Positions 1 to 7,346 of a stretch of 8,670 bases of DNA are shown here, in pieces; positions within the stretch are counted from its first letter, which is position 1; each line of letters begins with the position of its first letter. The DNA is from Chitinophaga pinensis (GTDB taxonomy: Bacteria; Bacteroidota; Bacteroidia; NS11-12g; UBA9320). Where the stretch lies: NCBI GenBank assembly GCA_945890595.1, contig CAMDCQ010000093.1, positions 1 to 8,670 of the forward strand. Reading direction: 5' to 3'. A model generated the notes under the pieces. The model was not told the origin of the DNA. It did not search any database and saw nothing but the letters and a program-made list of their open reading frames with translations. The position numbers were made by a program, and so were the translations under genes.

Positions 1-1
1 G

Positions 2-784
2 ATATTTGGGATGACTGCAGATATGTTGGGAGTAAGCAGCAGCAACTGGATAAATCAGCACAATAAGCTTCACCACACCTATACCAATATCTATGAGCAC
101 GATGAAGATGTAGATGGAAAAGGACTTTTTCGATTTACCAAGGATGCACCGCGCAAGAAATTACATAAATTTCAGCATATTTATTGGGCGTTATTTTATG
201 GATTTCTTACTTTAGGGTGGTTTTTTGCAGATTTTACTAAATACAAAGAATACCGAAGACGCGGTTTGAATAAAGCACAAGGCAAAGAGGTTTTAAAGGA
301 ATTTGGAACAATCATTCTTTTTAAAATGGTTTATCTAACGTACATGATTATCTTGCCTATGATATTACTTGATTTCGCTTTGTGGCAGGCACTATTAGGG
401 CTGTTTATTGTCGAATTCACAGCAGGATGGATTTTAGCAGTTATTTTTTCATTAGCGCATGTGGTTGATAAATTTGATCTATCAAATCACGATAAATTTA
501 GCGGTACTACTGATGATGAGTGGACGGTACACCAGATCAAAAACACATTTGATTTTGCAGTGAAAAACAAAATACTTACGTGGTATTGCGGTGGTTTAAA
601 CTTTCAAGTAATTCACCATCTTTTTCCAAATATATCTCATGCTCACTATCCCAAATTGTATGAAATAGTTAAGGAAACCGCACACAAACACGGCGTGAAT
701 TATCAAGAGTTCTTGACATTCAGAGAAGCCTTAGTTTCACACATCACCTTTCTAAGAAAGCTAGGTAATCCTCAGCTAACTTAA
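2..784 (+). CDS. Membrane fatty-acid (acyl-CoA) desaturase, 5'-truncated by window edge
   Basis: This is the C-terminal part of a membrane-bound di-iron fatty-acid desaturase, which introduces a double bond into acyl chains using O2 and an electron donor. The frame is open to the window edge, so the gene begins upstream; the methionine encoded at 11 is internal. Counting from that methionine, the second histidine box is HNKLHH (H17, H21, H22) and the third is QVIHH (Q199, H202, H203) followed by LFPNISHAHYP. The first histidine box must lie upstream. Hydrophobic stretches around residues 57-73 and 103-150 are the membrane segments, and LAHVVDKFD (about 148-156) resembles the conserved LAHVVE region of linoleoyl-CoA (delta-6-like) desaturases. 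Family members are usually near 360 residues, so about 100 are missing. The family is clear; the position of the double bond cannot be told from this fragment. Confidence 0.9.
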   Translation: MFGMTADMLGVSSSNWINQHNKLHHTYTNIYEHDEDVDGKGLFRFTKDAPRKKLHKFQHIYWALFYGFLTLGWFFADFTKYKEYRRRGLNKAQGKEVLKEFGTIILFKMVYLTYMIILPMILLDFALWQALLGLFIVEFTAGWILAVIFSLAHVVDKFDLSNHDKFSGTTDDEWTVHQIKNTFDFAVKNKILTWYCGGLNFQVIHHLFPNISHAHYPKLYEIVKETAHKHGVNYQEFLTFREALVSHITFLRKLGNPQLT

Positions 785-899
785 AAATAAATTGTACTAT
801 TTACCAAACACTTACGTTTATAAGTAAGGGTTAGTCTTTTGCTCATTTTCAGGCATTTAGAATCTAATTTGTAACTTTATATTCAAAAAAACGGTTCTT

Positions 900-3824
900 A
901 TGATAAAATGGCTGAAATACACCACTCTACTTTTCTTAATTAGTTCATTTTCTCAGCTATTTGCTCCTCCAAGAAAGGGCCAAGCTAATCTTAAAAAACA
1001 AGTAAATACCTGGGCACAGCAAACTTTCGATTCCATGACGGAGGATGAGAGATTGGGACAGCTTTTCATGATAGAGTGTAGACCAACGTTAGGTCGTGAG
1101 CACATTGCTGAAGTAGAGCGTATGGTGCAGCAGCATCATGTCGGGGGTGTTATTTTCTTTAAAGGTGACCCAACCGAGGAGGTTAAAATGACCAATAAGT
1201 TTCAAGCAATGTCTAAAACTAAACTTTTAATTGCCATAGATGGCGAGTGGGGTTTGGCTATGCGACTGTCAAACACTATTTCGTATCCTTATCAGCTTGG
1301 TCTTGGAGGTATTCAAAATGATGATGTCATTTATGAAATGGGCTTAGAAATAGGGCGTCAATGTAAACGCATGGGTATTCATGTAAATTTTGCTCCAGTA
1401 ATAGACATTAATAATAACCCTAATAATCCAGTAATCAATTATCGATCCTTTGGAGAGGATCCACTTAATGTAAGTAAAAAAGGTTGGGCTTATGCAAAAG
1501 GCATGCAAGATGCCGGAATTATAGCGTGTGCCAAGCATTTTCCGGGTCATGGTGATACAGATGTCGATTCACACAAAGACCTTCCGGTAATTAATCACTC
1601 CTTACAACGACTTAGAGAGGTAGAGTTTAAGCCATTTGAATACTTGATAGACCAAGGTATAATGTCTGTTATGACAGCACATTTATTTATACCTGCAATA
1701 GATAACCGTAAGAATATTGCAATGAGTATTTCTGACAAAGCTATTAACGGAATACTACGACAAGAAATGGGCTTCATGGGGCTGTCATTTACAGACGCAC
1801 TCAATATGCAGGGTGTTGCTAAATACCACCCTGATGGTGAGTTAGAGTACAAAGCACTTGCGGCAGGAAATGATATCTTACTTTCTCCTGGCGATATACC
1901 CAAAGCGATACGTATTATCAAAGAAGCGATAAACGATGGACGTCTCACAGAGGAATATGTAAACGGCAAGATTTTAAAAATTTTAAATTACAAGCAAGCT
2001 ATGGGCTTGGATGATTTTAAACCGCTAAATGAGGAAAATGTAGAGAAAGACTTAAACAGCGCTCATGCACAATACATTAATTACAAATTAATAGCACAAG
2101 AACTCTGTTTAGTCAAAGATGAAAACAAACTAATACCGATAGACCCTAAAGCTAAAAAGAAAATACTGGCAATAGCCATTGGTGATGGAACGAAAAATTC
2201 GTTTCAAAAAGAAGTAGCAAAATACAAAGGAGTTACAACCTTGAGCATAAGTAAGGATGCGAGTATCGAGCAGTTCAAAGCATTAAGGTCAAAAATGGCC
2301 GGCTACGACTTGACTATTGTGTCTCTGCACAACATGAGCAAGTACCCGCCAACATATGGCGTTACTGCTAATATGGCCAGCTTTGTAAATCAATTAAGCG
2401 GAAAAAATAATGTAGTGTTGGTGGATTTTGGTAATCCGTATAATCTTAAAAGCTTCAACCATCAAAAAACGGTATTACTCGCCTATGATGATTTACCCGG
2501 CAATCATTTAAAGGCTGCAGAGGCAATATTCGGGGTCATTGGAGTGAATGCTTTGTTATCCGTATCCATTGGTACAGAATATAAAGCAAAAATGGGGCTT
2601 ACTACGCTACCGATAAGTGAGTTAGACATTGCGTTTCCGGAAGAAGTTGGAATCTCAACATTAAAACTGGACAAAATTGATCAGATTGCCAAGGAGGCTA
2701 TAGCCTTGGGAGCCACTCCGGGTTGTCAGATTTTGGTTGCTAAAGATGGGCGCATAGTTTACAATAAAAGTTTTGGCAAGCACACCTTTAGTAGTCCAAA
2801 CGAAGTAAAAAACTCTGATTTATATGATCTTGCTTCCATAACAAAAGTGGCTGCAACCACGGTCACGTTAATGAAATTACAGGAGAAGGGTCTCATTTCT
2901 ATCGATGATCAAATGTCTAAGTACTTGCCTGAACTAGAAGAAACAGATAAATCAAAAATGACCATAAAAATGGTTTTGGAACACAAGGCGGGACTGAAAG
3001 ATTGGATTCCGTTTTATACCGAAACGATGGGAAATCAAGTGATTTATGATTCGGTCTATGCATGCGAGATGAACGACAGCCACTGCATTTATGTTGGTAA
3101 TCAATTGTATGTTCTGAACGATTACAAAGATCATATTTTACAAAGAATTTATGATTCAGAATTAGGAGCTGTGGGCCATTATAAATATAGTGACTTAGGT
3201 ATGATTTTGATGAAGGAATTAATAGAGCGCGTAACAAAAACTAGTTTTGAGCAATATGTAAGTGATGTATTCTACACACCGATGGGCTTGAATAGACTTA
3301 CTTTTTTGCCGCTTTATAAGTTTAACGCAGACGAGATTGTACCTACTTCCATAAGTCCAGATATGAGAAAGGGATTGGTGCAAGGAATGGTGCATGATCC
3401 TGCTGCGGCAATGTTGGGTGGAGTTTCAGGTCACGCGGGCTTGTTTGGAAACGCAGAGTCGCTTGCTTCTTTAATGCAAATGCTCCTAAACGGTGGAGAA
3501 TATAAAAACGTGCAATACCTTAAACCGGAAACCATCAATTCCTTTACAGCTAAACAATCTACTAACTCCCGCAGAGGTTTAGGTTGGGATAAACCAGAAA
3601 TGGATAAAAATCGATCTAATCCAGCTTGTGATTATGCCTCTGAAGAAACTTTTGGACATTCTGGTTTTACGGGAACTATTGTGTGGGTCGACCCTAAATA
3701 CGATTTGATATATGTTTTCTTATCAAACAGGGTTTATCCAACTCAAGACAACAGAAAGTTGATAGAAATGGGCGTTAGAAAGAATATTATGAACGCTGTT
3801 TACGAAAGTTTCCTTTTTCCGTAA
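900..3824 (+). CDS. Exported bifunctional GH3 beta-N-acetylglucosaminidase (NagZ-like) / beta-lactamase-fold serine hydrolase
   Basis: This 974-residue protein has two enzymatic halves. Residues about 45-370 are a GH3 NagZ-type domain. They carry DGEWG (114-118), YRSFGEDP (181-188), the signature KHFPGHG (212-218) followed by D223-S-H225, the Asp-His dyad of NagZ enzymes, and the nucleophile D299 in SFTDALNM. Residues about 385-565 look like a GH3 C-terminal domain. Residues about 580-970 are a beta-lactamase-related (class C/S12) serine hydrolase with S646-I-T-K649 (SxxK), Y763-S-D765 (YxN variant) and H920-S-G922 (KTG equivalent). NagZ removes GlcNAc from peptidoglycan fragments. By analogy with B. 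subtilis AmiE, the second half may be a MurNAc-L-alanine amidase, but other peptidase or esterase activities are possible. The N-terminus has basic residues then a hydrophobic stretch (about 7-22), suggesting export to the periplasm or membrane anchoring. It stands 115 bases after the desaturase gene and no strong ribosome binding site is visible. The domain assignment is firm; the serine-hydrolase substrate is inferred. Confidence 0.93.
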   Translation: MIKWLKYTTLLFLISSFSQLFAPPRKGQANLKKQVNTWAQQTFDSMTEDERLGQLFMIECRPTLGREHIAEVERMVQQHHVGGVIFFKGDPTEEVKMTNKFQAMSKTKLLIAIDGEWGLAMRLSNTISYPYQLGLGGIQNDDVIYEMGLEIGRQCKRMGIHVNFAPVIDINNNPNNPVINYRSFGEDPLNVSKKGWAYAKGMQDAGIIACAKHFPGHGDTDVDSHKDLPVINHSLQRLREVEFKPFEYLIDQGIMSVMTAHLFIPAIDNRKNIAMSISDKAINGILRQEMGFMGLSFTDALNMQGVAKYHPDGELEYKALAAGNDILLSPGDIPKAIRIIKEAINDGRLTEEYVNGKILKILNYKQAMGLDDFKPLNEENVEKDLNSAHAQYINYKLIAQELCLVKDENKLIPIDPKAKKKILAIAIGDGTKNSFQKEVAKYKGVTTLSISKDASIEQFKALRSKMAGYDLTIVSLHNMSKYPPTYGVTANMASFVNQLSGKNNVVLVDFGNPYNLKSFNHQKTVLLAYDDLPGNHLKAAEAIFGVIGVNALLSVSIGTEYKAKMGLTTLPISELDIAFPEEVGISTLKLDKIDQIAKEAIALGATPGCQILVAKDGRIVYNKSFGKHTFSSPNEVKNSDLYDLASITKVAATTVTLMKLQEKGLISIDDQMSKYLPELEETDKSKMTIKMVLEHKAGLKDWIPFYTETMGNQVIYDSVYACEMNDSHCIYVGNQLYVLNDYKDHILQRIYDSELGAVGHYKYSDLGMILMKELIERVTKTSFEQYVSDVFYTPMGLNRLTFLPLYKFNADEIVPTSISPDMRKGLVQGMVHDPAAAMLGGVSGHAGLFGNAESLASLMQMLLNGGEYKNVQYLKPETINSFTAKQSTNSRRGLGWDKPEMDKNRSNPACDYASEETFGHSGFTGTIVWVDPKYDLIYVFLSNRVYPTQDNRKLIEMGVRKNIMNAVYESFLFP

Positions 3825-3879
3825 GTTTCGGCAATGTTTTTGATAGTAGCTCAGAGAATCCATTAAGAAATAAACACAT

Positions 3880-4614
3880 ATGAAAAAATTAATTTTCCCA
3901 ATTGCTCTATTACTTGCACTTTCATCGTGTCAAGAACTTTTAAGCGTTATTCAAACGACAAGTCAAGGAAGTAATATTGCCGGCATCACCCAAAGTGAAG
4001 CGGCATCTGGTTTAAAGCAGGCCTTGGAAACCGGTGTTGCGAATGGAACGTCTTTTCTGGGAAAAAAAGATGGCTTTTTGAAAAATGCAGCCTACAAAAT
4101 TTTAATGCCAGATGAGGTTCAAAATGCAATGTCTAAGATAGAAGGAAATCGTTTAGCAAATGCTTTAGCAGGTCCTTATTTTGAAAAAGTAGTTACTTCA
4201 ATGAATGCTGGAGCGGAAAACGCTATGGCAGAAGCAAAGCCAATCTTTTTAAATGCGATTACATCTATGAGCATAACAGATGCCATAAAAATTGTTACAG
4301 GTGGAGAGGGAGCCGCAACCAATTATCTAAAAAATGCAACTTCTACTCAGCTCAAGGAGAAGTTTACCCCAGTTATTAAAAAATCACTCGACAATCTTAA
4401 AATTGATGAGCCTTGGACTAAAGTTTCTAGTGCATATAATATGGCGATGGGTAAAAGTGTACAAACTAATTTGAATGATTATGTAACAGATAAAGCAATG
4501 GCTGCACTATTTAGCCAAGTAAAACTGGAAGAAGATAAGATTAGACAAAATCCAGCAGCTAGAGCTACTGATTTGCTGAAAAAAGTATTCGGATATGCAG
4601 ATTCCAATAAATAA
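3880..4614 (+). CDS. DUF4197 family lipoprotein
   Basis: This 244-residue protein matches the DUF4197 family, whose function is unknown. The N-terminus MKKLIFPIALLLALSSC is a lipoprotein signal peptide with lipobox cysteine C17, so the mature protein should be a lipid-anchored envelope protein. The family pattern runs from about residue 36 to 238: GLKQALETG (44-52), DGFLKNAAYKILMPDEV (64-80), a central helical part with FLNAITSMSITDAIKIVTGG (123-142) and AATNYL (145-150), LNDYVTDKAMAALF (198-211), and the closing IRQNPAARATDLLKKVFG (221-238). Length is typical of the family. It starts 55 bases after the NagZ/serine-hydrolase gene with no clear promoter between, so read-through is plausible, and its end overlaps the start of the bioY-like gene by 20 bases. 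The start is fixed by the signal peptide. Confidence 0.9.
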   Translation: MKKLIFPIALLLALSSCQELLSVIQTTSQGSNIAGITQSEAASGLKQALETGVANGTSFLGKKDGFLKNAAYKILMPDEVQNAMSKIEGNRLANALAGPYFEKVVTSMNAGAENAMAEAKPIFLNAITSMSITDAIKIVTGGEGAATNYLKNATSTQLKEKFTPVIKKSLDNLKIDEPWTKVSSAYNMAMGKSVQTNLNDYVTDKAMAALFSQVKLEEDKIRQNPAARATDLLKKVFGYADSNK

Positions 4615-5137
4615 ATCAACAGACATTAAATCTATCCAGAAGCACTTGTTTTTAGCAGGTGCTTTTTTGTTGGCATTGATTCTAGCCTCAAAGGTCGAGG
4701 TAGATCTTGGAGGCTTGGTTAGTTTTACTTTTCAAACATTAGTTTTAAGTGTTGGATATTATCTATTGCCCAAAAAGTGGAGACTTTTCCTTATACTTGG
4801 TTATATGGCTTTAGGCATAGCGGGATTCAGGGTATTTAATGGTGATAACGGTTGGGCGTATGTTATCTCTTGGCCGTTGGGTTTTTTTATTGGTTTTGTA
4901 CTAGCGGCATTTATTCCTGTTCCAAATGAAGTAACAGTCCTAGCTCTTTTCAGCTATTTAGTGCAAATTCATGTGGTTATTTTGACTTTAGGAATTTGTG
5001 TGGTTGGTTGGCATGCGGGTTCGATTTATAAGGCAATAGACACCCTTTTTGAACTACTTCCTGGACTAGTAATTAAAAGTTTGCTGGGTACGGGTTTAAT
5101 TTGGGTATGGAATAGGTATTACTATTCTAAGATTTGA
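4595..5137 (+). CDS. bioY: BioY-family biotin transporter S component
   Basis: This 180-residue, very hydrophobic protein resembles BioY, the membrane S component that binds biotin in ECF-type uptake transporters. About six membrane segments are visible, near residues 17-32, 44-58, 62-80, 88-107, 112-137 and 155-172. BioY-like features are SFTFQTL (43-49), the GxxGxxVFNGDNGW loop (73-87), the WPLGFFIGFVLAA stretch (93-105, in place of the usual PTxGYxxGF) and the C-terminal LPGLVIK (155-161). The usual Asp of the C-terminal PGDxxK motif is Leu158, whereas Lys161 is kept. No energising ATPase (BioM) or T component (BioN) gene is in the window, so it would work alone or with shared ECF modules elsewhere. 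The start lies inside the last codons of the DUF4197 gene, in another frame; no other methionine precedes the first membrane segment. The family call is likely; the substrate is inferred. Confidence 0.75.
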   Translation: MQIPINKSTDIKSIQKHLFLAGAFLLALILASKVEVDLGGLVSFTFQTLVLSVGYYLLPKKWRLFLILGYMALGIAGFRVFNGDNGWAYVISWPLGFFIGFVLAAFIPVPNEVTVLALFSYLVQIHVVILTLGICVVGWHAGSIYKAIDTLFELLPGLVIKSLLGTGLIWVWNRYYYSKI

Positions 5138-5141
5138 TACT

Positions 5142-5175
5142 AAAAAAGGAGCTTACAAATAGTAAGCTCCTTTTT
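5142..5175. terminator. Bidirectional rho-independent terminator between bioY and pgk
   Basis: A perfect inverted repeat GGAGCTTAC (5148-5156), loop AAATA, GTAAGCTCC (5162-5170) is flanked by an A run on the left and a T run on the right, which extend the pairing to about 14 base pairs. It gives a stem followed by U residues on both strands. It lies 4 bases after the bioY stop and about 20 bases after the pgk stop, between two convergent genes, exactly where a shared terminator is expected. Confidence 0.9.
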
Positions 5176-5195
5176 AAAATCTACCAATGCAAAAC

Positions 5196-6383
5196 TTAGG
5201 CTTCGATAGCGGCCATTCCAGGTAATTCTTTTCCTTCAAAAAATTCAAGTAAAGCTCCACCCCCAGTAGAAACATAGCTTACATCATCAGTAAACCCAAA
5301 TTTCTTAACGGCAGCACTACTATCTCCACCACCTATAAGAGAAAATGCTCCCAGTTTGGTAGCATCTGCGACAGCCTGTGCCACAGCTTTTGTTCCGTGC
5401 TCAAAACTGGTCATTTCAAACACGCCCATTGGCCCATTCCATAGTATGGTTTTGGATTTAAGAAGCACTTCTGAAAAAGATTCTATCGCTTTTTCACCGA
5501 TGTCTAAACCCATCCATCCATCAGGTATTGCCCCACTGTCACATAATTGCGTATCTGCCTCATTACTAAATGCGTTTGCGATTATAGTATCTTGAGGTAA
5601 GTGAATTTGTACGCCCTTTGCTTCTGCTTTTTCAAGTATTTCAGCACATTTTTCTACACGATCAGCTTCAAAAAGAGAGTTGCCTATGGTGCCACCTTTG
5701 GCAACAGAAAATGTATAGGCCATTCCACCACCAATTATAATATGATCTGCTATGCTGAGTAAGTTTTCAATAATTAAAATCTTATCGCTCACTTTAGCAC
5801 CTCCCACGATACTGGTAAATGGTCTATCGGGATTATTCATTAATTTTTTGGCGTTTGCAACTTCTTTAGCCATTAGATAGCCAAAGCATTTCTGCTCAAA
5901 AAAGGAAGCTACGATAGCGGTACTCGCATGTGCTCTATGAGCTGTACCAAACGCATCATTCACATAAATATCGCCATGTTTTGCTAATGACGCTGCAAAA
6001 GCAGTATCACCAGTTTCTTCTTCTTTATAAAATCGTAGATTCTCTAATAAATGGATGCTTCCAAACAACATGTTTGCACTAGTTTCAAACGCCTCATTGC
6101 TAATACAATCATCAGAAAATAGTACTTCGGTGCCAGTTAGTTCAGACAAATGAGATACTAAAGGACGGAGAGAATACTTAGCTTCTGGACCTCCTTTGGG
6201 TCTACCTAAGTGTGACATAAGCACTACTGAGCCGCCATCGTTCAATATTTTTTGAAGGGTAGGCAATACAGCAGTCATACGACTATCGTCTGTTATTTTA
6301 AATTCGGCAGTAAGCGGCACATTAAAATCTACACGTATTAATGCGCGTTTGCCAGCAAAGTTTATAGAATCTACGGTGGTCAT
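5196..6383 (-). CDS. pgk: Phosphoglycerate kinase
   Basis: This cytosolic glycolytic enzyme transfers the phosphate of 1,3-bisphosphoglycerate to ADP, giving ATP and 3-phosphoglycerate. The 395-residue length is normal for a complete bacterial enzyme. Motifs in order: RVDFNVP (17-23) with substrate residues D19 and N21, DDSR (32-35), SHLGRPKG (57-64), ENLRF (114-118), NDAFGTAHRAHAS (142-154), the nucleotide-site GGAKVSDK (194-201), GGGMAYTF (218-225), WNGPMGVFE (315-323), GGGDSSAAV (351-359) and STGGGALLEFFEG (372-384). All expected catalytic regions are intact. Its ATG shares one base with the stop codon of the upstream peptidyl-prolyl isomerase gene (TAATG), so the two are probably co-transcribed and translationally coupled. 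Transcription should end at the hairpin near 5142-5175. Confidence 0.98.
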   Translation of the reverse strand: MTTVDSINFAGKRALIRVDFNVPLTAEFKITDDSRMTAVLPTLQKILNDGGSVVLMSHLGRPKGGPEAKYSLRPLVSHLSELTGTEVLFSDDCISNEAFETSANMLFGSIHLLENLRFYKEEETGDTAFAASLAKHGDIYVNDAFGTAHRAHASTAIVASFFEQKCFGYLMAKEVANAKKLMNNPDRPFTSIVGGAKVSDKILIIENLLSIADHIIIGGGMAYTFSVAKGGTIGNSLFEADRVEKCAEILEKAEAKGVQIHLPQDTIIANAFSNEADTQLCDSGAIPDGWMGLDIGEKAIESFSEVLLKSKTILWNGPMGVFEMTSFEHGTKAVAQAVADATKLGAFSLIGGGDSSAAVKKFGFTDDVSYVSTGGGALLEFFEGKELPGMAAIEA

Positions 6384-7093
6384 TATTTTAGAGCGTCGAA
6401 TGTTTTAGCAGCGTCAAATGCTTCAGCAGCTTCGCCCATTCGCACTATTTCCATGCTGTTAATAACAATAGGAGTGTGTGGCATATCTCGTCCATCTCTT
6501 GGAGCGCCGGCTATAGCATAGGCGGCGTCCATACCCTCAACCACATAACCAAACACTGAGTGTCTCCCGTTTAGGTGTGGTGTAGCTGCTACCGTCAAGA
6601 AAAATTGGCTTCCATTAGTTCCAGGTCCTGAGTTAGCCATAGATAAAGTTCCAGGTCTGTCATGTATTAATTCTGGATGAAACTCATCTTTAAATTTATA
6701 ACCTGGACCGCCCATTCCTAGGCCCAAAGGATCTCCACCTTGTATCATAAAATCAGGTATAACTCTGTGAAAGGTAAGACCATCAAAGTATGGCTTGCCA
6801 GCTTCTTTTGCTGTGTTTGGGATTACACCTTCAGAAAGACCAACAAAATTGGCTACTGTTAGGGGTGTTTTTTCAAATTCAAGTTTAATTAGGATACTTC
6901 CCATAGAAGTATTCATTTTGGCATAAAGTCCGTTTTCCATTATTTTATTATTAGGTGTTTTGTTAGGTGTGTCTTGTGCAAGAATAGTGTCGACTGCAGC
7001 AACAGTGTTGTCTATGTTTTGGTCTTCAGAAGGACCAGAACATGCTATAATACAAAATAGCGCAGTGATAAGGGTTATGTATAGTACTTTCAT
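6383..7093 (-). CDS. Cyclophilin-type peptidyl-prolyl cis-trans isomerase, lipoprotein
   Basis: This protein catalyses cis-trans isomerisation of bonds preceding proline and probably assists folding of envelope proteins. Residues 1-18 form a lipoprotein signal peptide ending in the lipobox IIAC (C18), followed by a polar, low-complexity linker (about 19-55) and a cyclophilin domain (about 57-216). Active-site motifs are FHRVIPDFMIQGGD (108-121, with R110, F115, M116, Q118 matching CypA R55, F60, M61, Q63), SMANSGPGTNGSQFF (151-165) and HLNGRHSVFG (173-182). H173 stands where human CypA has Trp121, as in many bacterial members. A short Ala-rich tail with EAFDAAKTFDAL follows (224-235). The chosen start is supported by the signal peptide; the internal Met52 could in principle start a cytosolic form. 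The gene is directly upstream of pgk, overlapping by one base. Confidence 0.95.
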   Translation of the reverse strand: MKVLYITLITALFCIIACSGPSEDQNIDNTVAAVDTILAQDTPNKTPNNKIMENGLYAKMNTSMGSILIKLEFEKTPLTVANFVGLSEGVIPNTAKEAGKPYFDGLTFHRVIPDFMIQGGDPLGLGMGGPGYKFKDEFHPELIHDRPGTLSMANSGPGTNGSQFFLTVAATPHLNGRHSVFGYVVEGMDAAYAIAGAPRDGRDMPHTPIVINSMEIVRMGEAAEAFDAAKTFDALK

Positions 7094-7111
7094 GGAACTA
7101 ATTCTAGGTGC

Positions 7112-7119
7112 AAATTTAA
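7112..7119 (-). promoter_or_regulatory. Candidate -7 promoter element for the isomerase-pgk operon
   Basis: On the minus strand this reads TAAATTTG, a full match to the Bacteroidota -7 consensus TAnnTTTG, ending 18 bases before the isomerase start codon. Transcription would begin close to the ATG and leave a very short leader. No matching TTG -33 element was found at the usual distance, so the call rests on the -7 match and its position. Confidence 0.4.
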
Positions 7120-7282
7120 AATTTAGATTGGATTAGGTTATAAGGGTTTTTATAGAAATGATGGTGGACGTTAGTTTGAAAAGGTATCTGAGTAATGCAT
7201 TCAATTTTGGGCGTATGAACACAGCTAATCACTTGGACACCCCAATTCTTATACTTCTCATCAACGTAAATTCAATTCCTTT

Positions 7283-7317
7283 TTTGCTTTAGTCTAGCCA
7301 GCATAAATGTACATTTG
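7283..7317 (+). promoter_or_regulatory. Bacteroidota-type promoter for the SRPBCC/GyrI-like gene
   Basis: TTTG at 7283-7286 and TACATTTG at 7310-7317 fit the Bacteroidota -33 (TTG) and -7 (TAnnTTTG) consensus, with a 23-base spacer at the long end of the range known for Flavobacterium. The -7 element lies 29 bases before the ATG at 7347, giving a leader of roughly 20-25 bases. Confidence 0.55.
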
Positions 7318-7346
7318 TAGAGTTTATAGCTGATCGTGTATATTTT

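Larger units (their letters stand above)
7094..7346. other. Divergent intergenic region between the isomerase and SRPBCC genes
   Basis: These 253 bases separate divergent genes. They hold one promoter-like element for each direction (7112-7119 minus, 7283-7317 plus). A 44-codon plus-strand open frame (7158-7292) starts with two consecutive ATGs and ends TAG; its product is unrecognised and it may be chance. No tRNA, riboswitch or strong hairpin was seen. Confidence 0.6.

Noticed and set aside
811..828. CTTAC/GTAAG inverted repeat after the desaturase gene as a terminator
   Set aside because: The stem is only 5 base pairs with an 8-base loop and no adjacent T run, too weak to call. Its resemblance to part of the 5148-5170 stem looks coincidental.
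837..879. Promoter for the NagZ/serine-hydrolase gene (TTTTG at 837-841 with CTAATTTG at 864-871, or TAACTTTA at 872-879)
   Set aside because: Each -7 candidate departs from TAnnTTTG at one or two key bases and the spacing does not favour either, so no site could be fixed.
1344..1969. Open frames on the minus strand inside the NagZ domain (1344-1550, 1595-1969)
   Set aside because: They lie wholly antisense to a gene with clear family motifs and their translations show no recognisable domain.
2917..3237. Open frames on the minus strand inside the serine-hydrolase domain
   Set aside because: They are antisense to a confident coding sequence and have no recognisable features.
900..3824. Antibiotic resistance beta-lactamase
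   Set aside because: The SxxK motif is present, but the YSD and HSG variants and the fusion to NagZ point to peptidoglycan-fragment processing rather than resistance.
5356..5595. Plus-strand open frame within pgk
   Set aside because: It is a shadow of the conserved pgk coding sequence on the opposite strand.
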